From: Sphingopyxis sp.
GTDB taxonomy: Bacteria > Pseudomonadota > Alphaproteobacteria > Sphingomonadales > Sphingomonadaceae
Assembly (NCBI GenBank): GCA_013823985.1
Contig: PNNB01000061.1
Span: 1 to 64,000, forward strand
Reading direction: 5' to 3'
Length of the DNA stretch: 64,000 bases
Below the pieces are notes generated by a model. The model saw only the letters and a list, made by a program, of their open reading frames with translations. It did no database searches and was not told the origin of the DNA. Positions 13,044-20,024 of this stretch are shown here, in pieces; positions within the stretch are counted from its first letter, which is position 1; each line of letters starts with the position of its first letter. The position numbers and the translations under genes are program-made.

Positions 13044-14278
13044 GGATTGATCCCCTTTTCAGCTGCGGCGTCGAAGCGCCCGGTCAGCCGGTCGATTTCG
13101 GTTTGAAGCTCACGGTAGCGCGTCACAGCATTGAGCCATTCGGCCTGCGCCTGGATGACGGCATCGGCGGCACCTTGCATGTCGCGGAAGGTGAAACCGC
13201 CGCGCGCATAGCCTTCGCGCACCTGCCGAAGTGCCTTGGTGGTCTGCGGATAGACCTCAACGACGATGGCATCGGCGCGCGCGCGGGCGGCGTCCGCTTC
13301 TGCCCCAAGGCTGGCAAGGCGGCGAAGCCGGTCGAGCCTTTGTGCCTCTGCGGTCAGCTCGATTCGCAATTTTTCGGCCTGCGCTTTGGCAATATTGCCC
13401 TGATTGCGGTCAAAACGGCCTAACGGGATTGTGACACCAGCAACCAGTGCAACATTGTTGGTGCCGCGCAAAAGGCGTGCGCCGCCGCTCAGGGTATAAT
13501 CCTGACGCGCGCGCGTCTGTTCAAGCGTTACCGCCGCTGAAGCGCGTTCGGCCTGGGCCTGTGCAAGCGCGACATCAGCGTCTGCCAGTTGCCGCGCCGC
13601 CGGGATTCCCGACATCACTTCGCCCTCGGTTTCGATGTCCATGCCGCTTCCACCCCAATAGGCAGCAAGCCCGTCACGCGCCGCAACGTGCCGCGCGCGC
13701 GCTTCGGCAAGATTGAGCTGCGCCTGCGTCACCCGCGCCGACGCGCTGGTTTCAACGAACAACGGATCTTTATATCCGCGCACACGACGCAGCGCCTCGC
13801 GCTGCATCTCGATTTCGACCCCCAACCGTGTTTCCGCGATCTCGACAACATAACCCGCGATTACGACGTCGAGAAAGGCGCGCTGCACCGCGCTAACGAG
13901 TTCGAGCCGCGCTACCCGCGACGATGCCTCGGCTACACCGATGTCACGGTCAGCAAAAGCCACTCGTGCATCGCGCTTGCCGCCGCGTTCGATGGTTTGG
14001 CTATAGGTTCCAGTTATCTCGGCTTGGTCGAAGACATTATAGGGTCCACTCCCGACCAAGTTCTCGCCTTCGACGATGACGGTCGGATTGGGCCGAACGC
14101 CCGCTTGGACGCGACCGGCGCGCGCAGAGGCGATTGCTGCCTCATTTGCACGGATTGAGGGAGCCGCTTCTACGGCTTTGGCAATGGCCTGTTCCAGCGT
14201 CATCGGCTCTGCAAATGCAGCCGAAGCCGGCAAGGCCAGCGCCGCCGCCAGCAAGGCGGTGCGCAATATGGGAAACAT
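13040..14278 (-). CDS. czcC: CzcC, outer-membrane efflux channel
   Basis: A 412-residue TolC-family (OEP) protein that forms the outer-membrane exit duct. The signal peptide ends near ALPASAAFA, followed by EPMTLEQAIAKA, the usual beginning of the first helical repeat. Two OEP repeats with long coiled-coil helices rich in Ala, Glu and Arg fill the rest, with NPTVIVEGENLVGSG in the first beta-hairpin. It precedes and overlaps czcB by four bases, and is preceded by the CzcI-like gene after 67 bases. Confidence 0.92.
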
Positions 14279-14345
14279 GAAATACTCCTGAACCGGAAAT
14301 TCGCATCAAAACGACAAGCGCAGAGGCTCGCCGAAGCGTTCTGGT

Positions 14346-14696
14346 TCAGGCAGCTGGTGGTTCGGTGGGGGGAGCCTGGCTGAATGAGGCAAGCATGCGC
14401 GCAGGCAAAATGACGTTCAAGGTCGTGCTCGCCGCGCCACCGATGCCAAAGGGAATCGGGTCAACGGCTACTCCGACCGGATGCGAATGCTGGCTAACCA
14501 CATCGCCCTTCATACCAGTGGTCTCGGAAGGATTCTCTTGCTCGACCATCTGACCACGATCGCCATCATGATCATTTGCATGAGCCACCAACGCATGATG
14601 GGCACCGTCAGCATCGTTGTGCGACCATGACGCCGCATGGCCGCTGCCAAGCAGGACAGCAAAGACCAACAGAATCATGGTGACTTGACGGAACAT
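14346..14696 (-). CDS. Small histidine-rich periplasmic protein, CzcI-like
   Basis: A 116-residue secreted protein: a signal peptide ends near LLGSGHAAS, followed by a His/Asp-rich stretch (SWSHNDADGAHHALVAHAND) suitable for binding divalent metal. The C-terminus ends in ASFSQAPPTEPPAA. A second small protein at 25110-25442, at the same place before the other czcC, ends in the related SWSTAPPTQPPSA. Position and size resemble CzcI, a periplasmic regulator or metal buffer preceding czcCBA in Cupriavidus; homology was not tested. It is the first gene of the operon and its ATG coincides with the predicted transcription start, so translation may be leaderless. Confidence 0.7.
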   Translation of the reverse strand: MFRQVTMILLVFAVLLGSGHAASWSHNDADGAHHALVAHANDHDGDRGQMVEQENPSETTGMKGDVVSQHSHPVGVAVDPIPFGIGGAASTTLNVILPARMLASFSQAPPTEPPAA

Positions 14697-14702
14697 TAGC
14701 GT

Positions 14703-14731
14703 CGTATAGCAGCGGACTGCCCGTTAATCAA
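14703..14731 (-). promoter_or_regulatory. Promoter of the czcI-like/czcCBA operon
   Basis: On the minus strand TTGATT (14731-14726) and TATACG (14708-14703) are separated by exactly 17 bases, a good sigma-70-like promoter. The start of transcription would fall at about 14696, which is the A of the ATG of the first gene, so the mRNA may have no leader. No clear operator palindrome is seen around it. Confidence 0.55.
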
Positions 14732-14759
14732 TTGACATAGACGAGCAGCAGAACGTCGA

Positions 14760-15254
14760 AGTCGATCCGCAGCACCGACAATGCAGAGGACCATGCCGCA
14801 CCAGCGGGCCGCGCCCGATGTCATCCGTCCGCTCCGACCAACGCCGATACGCCGAAGAATGCCGGCGCGACCAGAAATCCGAGCGCGACACCGATCAAAA
14901 CAAGGCTACCAGCCGCCAGTTGACCTTGGCGCATGATTTCGAGCGGCAGGCTGGTATCGAAACGTGTCGGCAGTCCAGCAGCTCGCCACCCGTCGATGCC
15001 CCCCGCGAGCAAGTGCCCGGGAGCGCCTTTTGCGGCAACGGTCAGTGAAGGTGCAATGTCCGTCGTCTGCGCGCCGGATCGGCAGTGAAATATGACCGGG
15101 CCTAACGGCAGTTTGCACAATCGGCTGAGCGGCACGTTTATCGCTCCGGGAATGCACTCATGAACATGTTCGTCGGCGTCGCAGATGTCGACCATGGTCG
15201 CACCGGCTTAATCAGCTTGAGCGTCTCGGCGGACGAGATTACGGATATCGTCAT
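14760..15254 (-). pseudogene. Rhodanese/DUF2892 protein with two frame disruptions
   Basis: The ATG at 15254, four bases after the repressor stop, begins MTISVISSAETLKLIK, a typical rhodanese start. A missing base near 15206 then shifts the frame; the domain continues in another frame from 15195 (VDICDADEHVHECIPGAINV). The active loop HCRSGAQT with the catalytic cysteine is intact. The C-terminal membrane part (QGQLAAGSLVLIGVALGFLV) belongs to the DUF2892 tail seen in YgaP-like proteins. That tail is interrupted by a stop at 14821, and the expected ending (ARWCGMV) is found in yet another frame beyond. The left end is approximate. Either the gene is decaying or the assembly has indel errors. 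An intact copy would move sulfane sulfur as part of the sulfide module. Confidence 0.75.
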
Positions 15255-15258
15255 CTGC

Positions 15259-15591
15259 TCAGTCCTTGCAGTAGAGTTGGTAAAGGCTGGCCATTAGCGT
15301 TTCGGTGCGCGGATCGGCGATCCGGTACCAAAGCGTTTGGCTTTCGCGTCGAAAGGTGACGAGACCTTCCTGTCGCATCTTGCCGAGATGTTGCGAACAA
15401 GCTGATTGCGATAGACCGACTTCGCCGGCGAGATCGCCTGCTATCATTTCGCCATGTTCGACCAGCTTGCACATCAACATCAGGCGTCGGCAATTACCCA
15501 TCGCCTTGAGCAGACCGGCAACGGTTTCCGCTTTTTTTTCGAAACTGGTAAGGTCCATCAGGGACTTGAGCACTGACATCTCCATTAGCAC
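15259..15591 (-). CDS. bigR: BigR/SqrR-type ArsR-family persulfide-responsive repressor
   Basis: A 110-residue winged-helix ArsR protein. The DNA-contact region is GLSQSACSQHLGKMRQEGLV. Two cysteines sit where BigR and SqrR have their redox pair: one in RRLMLMCKLVE (about residue 41) and one in LYQLYCKD (about 108). In BigR/SqrR a sulfide-derived persulfide links these cysteines and releases the repressor from DNA. It is divergent from a Blh-type persulfide dioxygenase and followed by a rhodanese, the usual partners. A GTG at 15591 and ATGs at 15585 and 15579 are all possible starts. An additional cysteine (GNCRR) and one in the recognition helix region are present. Confidence 0.87.
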   Translation of the reverse strand: MLMEMSVLKSLMDLTSFEKKAETVAGLLKAMGNCRRLMLMCKLVEHGEMIAGDLAGEVGLSQSACSQHLGKMRQEGLVTFRRESQTLWYRIADPRTETLMASLYQLYCKD

Positions 15592-15602
15592 TTGCTTATT
15601 TA

Positions 15603-15622
15603 GACTATTCTAATATATAGTC
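15603..15622. promoter_or_regulatory. Candidate BigR operator between bigR and the dioxygenase gene
   Basis: The short divergent region contains GACTAT at 15603-15608 and its complement ATAGTC at 15617-15622, separated by eight AT-rich bases. An AT-rich imperfect palindrome in the shared promoter region is what is expected for a BigR/SqrR dimer controlling both directions. The assignment rests on position and symmetry. Confidence 0.5.
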
Positions 15623-15642
15623 AAGTTCAAATGGAGGCTACC

Positions 15643-16518
15643 ATGTCCACACCACCCGTTATCGAGGCGTACTTCGACGAACCGACCAATACGATCAGCT
15701 ATCTGGTCGCCGATGCGGCGACGGGCGCAGCGGCTGTCATTGACCCGGTGCTGGACTTCGATCTCGCAAGCGGAAAGGCCGATGTGCGATCCGCAGAGCG
15801 GATCCTTGCGGCGGCTGAGGAGCGTGGCTTGCGCATTGTCATGGTGCTGGAAACGCATGCGCATGCCGACCATCTCTCCGCCGCGCCCTACATTAAAGCG
15901 AAAACTGGGGCGCTGATCGGGATTGGCGAACATATCCGTGACGTGCAGAAACTGTTTCGCCCAGTCTTCGCGCTCCACGACTTGAAGACCGACGGATCGG
16001 ATTTCGACCATCTGTTCGCGGATGGCGAGCGCTTCAGGATTGGTGCGCTCGATGTGGAGGTCATGCATGTCCCAGGCCACACGCCCGCCGATGTTGCGTA
16101 TCTGATAAGCGACGCCGCGTTCGTCGGCGATACCTTATTCATGCCGGATTACGGCACGGCCCGCGCAGATTTTCCGGGCGGCGACGCGCGCCAACTCTAC
16201 CGCTCAATCCGGCGTGTGCTCAGTTTGCCCGATGGAACCCGCCTGTTCCTGTGCCACGACTACAAGGCCCCGGGGCGGGACGATTACCGGTGGGAGACCA
16301 GCGTCAGGGAACAGCGGCGCACCAGCGTGCACGTCCATGACGGCGTTTCGGAAGATGAATTCGTCGCCATGCGCGAAGCCCGCGACGCGACGCTATCAGT
16401 GCCGAAGCTTTTGCTACCAGCCATTCAAGTCAATGTCCGCGCTGGCCGTTTTCCAGAAGCGGAGGCCAATGGTGTCCGCTACCTTAAAATCCCGGTGAAG
16501 GCAGAGTTTGGGAAGTAA
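15643..16518 (+). CDS. blh: Blh/ETHE1-like persulfide dioxygenase (metallo-beta-lactamase fold)
   Basis: A 291-residue metallo-beta-lactamase-fold enzyme. Metal ligands are visible in ETHAHADHLSAA, MHVPGHTPADVAYL, VGDTLFMPDYGTARADFPGG and CHDY, the arrangement of ETHE1/Blh mononuclear iron persulfide dioxygenases, which oxidise glutathione persulfide to sulfite. GGAGG five bases before the ATG at 15643 decides this start over one at 15631. It is divergent from the BigR-type repressor, so sulfide or persulfide probably induces it. Tail motifs (LPAIQVNVRAGRFPEAE) match Blh proteins. Confidence 0.9.
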   Translation: MSTPPVIEAYFDEPTNTISYLVADAATGAAAVIDPVLDFDLASGKADVRSAERILAAAEERGLRIVMVLETHAHADHLSAAPYIKAKTGALIGIGEHIRDVQKLFRPVFALHDLKTDGSDFDHLFADGERFRIGALDVEVMHVPGHTPADVAYLISDAAFVGDTLFMPDYGTARADFPGGDARQLYRSIRRVLSLPDGTRLFLCHDYKAPGRDDYRWETSVREQRRTSVHVHDGVSEDEFVAMREARDATLSVPKLLLPAIQVNVRAGRFPEAEANGVRYLKIPVKAEFGK

Positions 16519-16970
16519 AGCCGGCGGCTGCTCATTAAGCCTCGGAGTGATCCTTATCAGAATGAAGCCCGAAACTATGCGCAATTTTTTGAAAACCGGA
16601 CTTCTGTGCGCGCCGGGCCGTGCGGCTGCAAACCATCGCGCTGATGAGGGTGAACATCTTGCACGCCCCGCTATCATTCGCCGAGCACGGAGTTTGAGCT
16701 ATGGTTTCGAGGCAGTCCACAAATTGCTCCGCTTTGCAGATGATCTAAACCAGCCATGAGCGAATAAAGACAGTATGGTTTCCGGCAAAATTTGCGAAGT
16801 CGATTCGAAGTTTGAAGATTTTATGCGGCTTCGATCAGAGCGCTTCCACCAGGCATCTGCTTGCGAGACAAGACCCGTTAGCTCTTGCCGCATTTTCGAA
16901 GCGCTTGCGCGAACGGGTTGAGATCCTGCCCCCGATTGACAATTGGGAGCGGGGCGCAGATATTCGCGGC
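16519..16970. other. Region without a confident gene
   Basis: About 450 bases follow the dioxygenase gene. A 48-codon plus-strand frame from the ATG at 16775 to the stop ending at 16921 (MVSGKICEVDSKFEDFMRLR at its start, four cysteines in all) has no convincing ribosome site and no family I know. Another short frame from 16562 to 16759 also lacks support. The stretch may hold promoters for the small secreted proteins downstream or remnants of a lost gene. Confidence 0.3.
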
Positions 16971-17336
16971 ATGCAGCAGAGTTTTGTCAGACTGTTCATC
17001 TCGATTGTGATGGTGCTTGGGTTGGGGGCAGCCAATCTTGCGCACGCCACTGGTCCTTGTGTGCCACAGATCCAGTCGCAAGAACTTTCTCCGACAATGT
17101 TGTCTGACTGCGCTCAAGGGTTTTTTAGAACCGAGAATGGGACAATCCCGTGTGGAAAGATGCGCCCCGGGTGCGTAACGGCCGCTTCTTGCTTCTCCAA
17201 TGTCGGCCTTGCCCCGCCCGATGTTCCATTTCCCAGTTTTAGTTGCTCCGATGGCAACGAGGGAACGATGCGCATTGCTGGACTCGGAGGCATCCGCATC
17301 GCGCCTCCGCTGCATCCGCCTACCCTCGCTTCATAA
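16971..17336 (+). CDS. Small cysteine-containing secreted protein
   Basis: A 121-residue product. The start at the ATG at 16971 gives a clean signal peptide (residues about 8-27, ISIVMVLGLGAANLAHA) just before TGPCVPQ; longer readings from upstream would bury the signal. The mature part has six cysteines (GPCVPQ, LSDCAQG, IPCGKMRPGC, ASCFS, FSCSD) and probably forms disulfides in the periplasm. The last residues, APPLHPPTLAS, recall the Pro-rich ends of the two CzcI-like proteins. I do not recognise a characterised family. Its place in a metal and sulfide island suggests a role in metal or thiol handling. Confidence 0.6.
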   Translation: MQQSFVRLFISIVMVLGLGAANLAHATGPCVPQIQSQELSPTMLSDCAQGFFRTENGTIPCGKMRPGCVTAASCFSNVGLAPPDVPFPSFSCSDGNEGTMRIAGLGGIRIAPPLHPPTLAS

Positions 17337-17432
17337 GCAAATATCATGCTCGCGTCGCGAAAGCGTACGCAAATACCGGCGCAGAGGTGACCAATCTGCT
17401 GTGCTGAGATCTAGCTTATGAGGGCTTTAGAA

Positions 17433-17705
17433 ATGAAACCTATGTTCTATTTGACCGTGCTAGCTTTGCTGGTACCGCAGATCAGCGCGGCACCTGCTTC
17501 GGCGCAAAAGCCGGGCTCACCGGGTTTCCGGGCGGAAACTCCCCAGCAAAAAGAAAAGCGGCTCGCTTGGCTGGAGCGCCGAGCAGAAATTCGCAAAGAG
17601 CGAAAACGCGAAAAATGCTTGGCCAATCCCGCAAAGCGAGGCTGCGACACGATACTTGCAGGTCCGCCTGTGGAAGTCGAAGAGGCGCCTGCCCAACCGC
17701 AGTAA
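17433..17705 (+). CDS. Small basic secreted protein of unknown function
   Basis: A 90-residue product with a signal peptide (YLTVLALLVPQISAAPASA), then a strongly basic helical stretch (about residues 40-65, rich in Lys/Arg/Glu). Two cysteines (KREKCLANPAKRGCDT) and a Pro/Glu-rich tail follow. GAGGG eight bases before the ATG at 17433 favours this start over one at 17418. It follows the previous secreted gene by about 100 bases on the same strand. The family is not recognised. Confidence 0.55.
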   Translation: MKPMFYLTVLALLVPQISAAPASAQKPGSPGFRAETPQQKEKRLAWLERRAEIRKERKREKCLANPAKRGCDTILAGPPVEVEEAPAQPQ

Positions 17706-17710
17706 TGGAG

Positions 17711-17746
17711 CCCGACGTCCGTGCAGAATGTGGCACTGGCGTCGGG
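17711..17746. terminator. Long hairpin downstream of the small secreted gene
   Basis: CCCGACG at 17711-17717 pairs with CGTCGGG at 17740-17746, and inside it GTGC at 17721-17724 pairs with GCAC at 17733-17736. It begins six bases after the stop codon of the preceding gene. There is no T-run after it, so it may be an mRNA-end or processing structure rather than an intrinsic terminator. Confidence 0.45.
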
Positions 17747-17941
17747 AGTTGCTGCGCTTCCGGCCGTCGTGGAGATCGCTCGGCATGGCCCGACATTTGA
17801 GCTTCGTCGATTGGAGGCGATCTCCACGCGCTGCAGATACTGTTGTCAACATGCAACACCGCGAAAGGTTTCTAACCATAAGTCGTCAAATCTGTTGTGC
17901 AGCGCAGCATAGCATGGCAGGAGTTTCCAGCTAAGTTTCAA

Positions 17942-17955
17942 ACCCGAAAACGGGT
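17942..17955 (+). terminator. Short GC hairpin upstream of the porin gene
   Basis: ACCCG at 17942-17946 and CGGGT at 17951-17955 enclose four A bases and are followed by ATTGTTT. It resembles a weak intrinsic terminator and would separate the small secreted genes from the porin gene. The rest of 17747-18009 shows no gene. Confidence 0.4.
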
Positions 17956-18009
17956 ATTGTTTCTGACATCGCAGGGGGAACAAATTCTTTAACTTTGAGG
18001 AATTTGTTT

Positions 18010-18750
18010 ATGAAAATTATCTGCTTGGCTGCCATGGTCGCAGCCGGAGCCATTGCGACCTCGGCAGCGCATGCCGAGGACACCGAAGCTCCATCGGACA
18101 TCACGATCTCGGGGGGCGCGACAGTAATCTCTGATTATCGTTTTCGCGGCATTTCCCAATCGAACAAAAGACCCGCGATCCAAGGGACAACAACGCTCAG
18201 CCATAAGTCCGGCTTATATGTCTCAGTCTGGGGCTCATCGATCGACGATTATATCGCCGATAACAGCACCGAGCTCGACTTTGTCGCGGGGTTCAAGACA
18301 AATGTCGGGCAATCGACGCTCGATGCTGGCGTCACTTATTATCATTACCCCAATTCGACATTCCCATTTTCGGACTTTTTTGAAGTCTACACGTCGCTTT
18401 CGCACACGCTGGGCCCGGTGGCGGGGAAAGTCGCGGTGACTTACGCGCCGAAGCAACAAGCGCTGTCTCTTGACGGGATATCCAAAGAGGACAGTCTCTA
18501 TTTGAGCGGCGACCTGTCAGCGGGCATTCCCCAAACGCCAGTTTCTGTGAACGCACATCTGGGTCGCAGCTTCGAGCGCAGCTATCTGACCTTCGGCCAG
18601 AAATATACCGACTGGAGCGTTGGTGCCACCTACACCTGGCGAAACCTGGCGCTTGGAGTCAGTTATGTCGATACCAACAAAAATATATTGGCAGGTTCGC
18701 GCAACGTCTCAAAAGCGGGCATAGTTGGGAGCCTTGGCGTCTCGTTTTGA
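18010..18750 (+). CDS. TorF-type (Gcw_chp) outer-membrane protein
   Basis: A 246-residue outer-membrane beta-barrel. The signal peptide ends at ATSAAHA before EDTEAP. The first strand motif DYRFRGISQSNKRPAIQG is the hallmark of the Gcw_chp/TIGR02001 family. A repeating pattern of alternating hydrophobic strands continues to the terminal phenylalanine (SLGVSF), as expected for barrel insertion. GAGG ten bases before the ATG at 18010 decides the start. Family members are porin-like proteins of uncertain substrate. It stands alone between two hairpins. Confidence 0.85.
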   Translation: MKIICLAAMVAAGAIATSAAHAEDTEAPSDITISGGATVISDYRFRGISQSNKRPAIQGTTTLSHKSGLYVSVWGSSIDDYIADNSTELDFVAGFKTNVGQSTLDAGVTYYHYPNSTFPFSDFFEVYTSLSHTLGPVAGKVAVTYAPKQQALSLDGISKEDSLYLSGDLSAGIPQTPVSVNAHLGRSFERSYLTFGQKYTDWSVGATYTWRNLALGVSYVDTNKNILAGSRNVSKAGIVGSLGVSF

Positions 18751-18757
18751 TGTCAGC

Positions 18758-18785
18758 CAGGAGGCCGTGTCGAGACGGCCTCCTG
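18758..18785. terminator. Strong bidirectional hairpin between convergent genes
   Basis: CAGGAGGCCGT at 18758-18768 and its exact complement ACGGCCTCCTG at 18775-18785 form an 11-base-pair stem with a six-base loop. It lies seven bases after the porin stop and just before the stop of the convergent XRE/ImmA gene. A terminator for both is the natural reading, although neither side has a long T-run. Confidence 0.7.
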
Positions 18786-18793
18786 ACGATCGC

Positions 18794-19924
18794 CTATTCG
18801 CTGGACATGGCCTTGGCGACGTCTCTGTTGGCTGAGGGGACGCGCAAGACAAAACCTGACCCAAGCTCCGCTTTGCATCGCCCGACTACAACGGCGATGC
18901 CAACACCCAGCAGATGTGCGTCCTCGACAATCGTTGCTGCGGTCGGCTTGCTCCTTGATGTACATCGTGCCCAACCCGAGCTTGGCACCAATGCTTCGCG
19001 TGCAAAAACATCGGCATCTTCATGGAAAGGTTCAAAGGCGGGCGCTCCGTTCTCATGAAAGATCGTGTCCCAATCTCCCAAGCTGACATGTAAGCGCACA
19101 TGCGCGATCGCATGAAGCAAGGCCGGCCAGAATTCAACTTCGCGAGGATTTCTGAGGGTCAGTCCTATTGCCATCGTTCGTTCCCCCTGGCGCATAGCCG
19201 CGGCATCGATCGTCATTCCCGGAAGCGCAGGCTCAATCACCAGCGTTATTCCCGCTGACTGAAGATATTGCGGGATTCGCTTTAGTCCGTCACGCTTGCT
19301 GCTCAGCCCTACAAGACCCTTAACCCAACCAGCGCTGAGCAAATTCCGATCGAAGTGCGTAGATTGCGTCTGACTATAAGCGGAGCGCAGAAGCTGTGTT
19401 TCCCAAGCCACCAGTGCGGCCTCATGCGGAGTTTGTTTGGTCCTTGCATAGCGCCTGCGGTGCGCGACGTCAGGCCGTTCAAAAAATGAATTTACAAGGC
19501 GTTTTGAGTTCCGCTGCAGATGTTTAACGCCGCCTTCCTGCGGCCCGAGCCAACCGCGATGGTACATCTCGCCAACCGGGAACGACTCGAATTCCTCGAG
19601 ATCGATATTCGATATGACCCGACCGCCCAAAAGCCCCCCTGAAGCTTGGATATCCAGGTTAAGCGCTTTTGCGACCCACGCAATACGAGACAAACTTGCG
19701 CCTTGATAGCGATCCGATTCATAAGCCTGTATCTGTTGCATTTTCAGACCCATGTACTCGGCTAGGTCTTTTTGGGTCATGCCGCGAGCAATACGAGCCG
19801 CTACGAGAAGGTCTGGAATTGAGTCGATCCCAGTCTTGAGAGCGTAGGATTGCAGCGCGGGGGTACTTGGATGGTCGGAATTCAAACGGATTTGGCGCGT
19901 CACACTACTCCTTTCTGGCCTCAT
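18794..19924 (-). CDS. XRE-family regulator with degenerate ImmA/IrrE peptidase domain
   Basis: A 376-residue protein. Residues about 36-95 form an XRE helix-turn-helix (ARIARGMTQKDLAEYMGLKM). Residues about 220-320 resemble the ImmA/IrrE (DUF955) zinc peptidase fold, ending in the DADVFAREALVPSS segment that usually carries the third metal ligand. The expected HExxH is HAIAH (about residues 271-275): both histidines remain but the catalytic glutamate is replaced by alanine. It may therefore bind metal or a ligand without proteolysis. Start choice is open: ATG at 19924, or an internal GTG preceded by AAGGAG at 19900. The gene follows the FTR1 gene by 100 bases on the same strand. Confidence 0.8.
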   Translation of the reverse strand: MRPERSSVTRQIRLNSDHPSTPALQSYALKTGIDSIPDLLVAARIARGMTQKDLAEYMGLKMQQIQAYESDRYQGASLSRIAWVAKALNLDIQASGGLLGGRVISNIDLEEFESFPVGEMYHRGWLGPQEGGVKHLQRNSKRLVNSFFERPDVAHRRRYARTKQTPHEAALVAWETQLLRSAYSQTQSTHFDRNLLSAGWVKGLVGLSSKRDGLKRIPQYLQSAGITLVIEPALPGMTIDAAAMRQGERTMAIGLTLRNPREVEFWPALLHAIAHVRLHVSLGDWDTIFHENGAPAFEPFHEDADVFAREALVPSSGWARCTSRSKPTAATIVEDAHLLGVGIAVVVGRCKAELGSGFVLRVPSANRDVAKAMSSE

Positions 19925-20024
19925 TCGATCATATGCTCACCTTCAAGGTTCAGCATATTCAGCCCCATTCTTCATCTTGGTCGGTTCATCAATTACCATT
20001 TGGCAATCATGGCCGACACCAAAG

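Noticed and set aside
15590..15626. Larger palindrome ACTTG ... CAAGT around the BigR operator
   Set aside because: The outer arms are not centred on the inner repeat GACTAT/ATAGTC, so they do not form one symmetric site.
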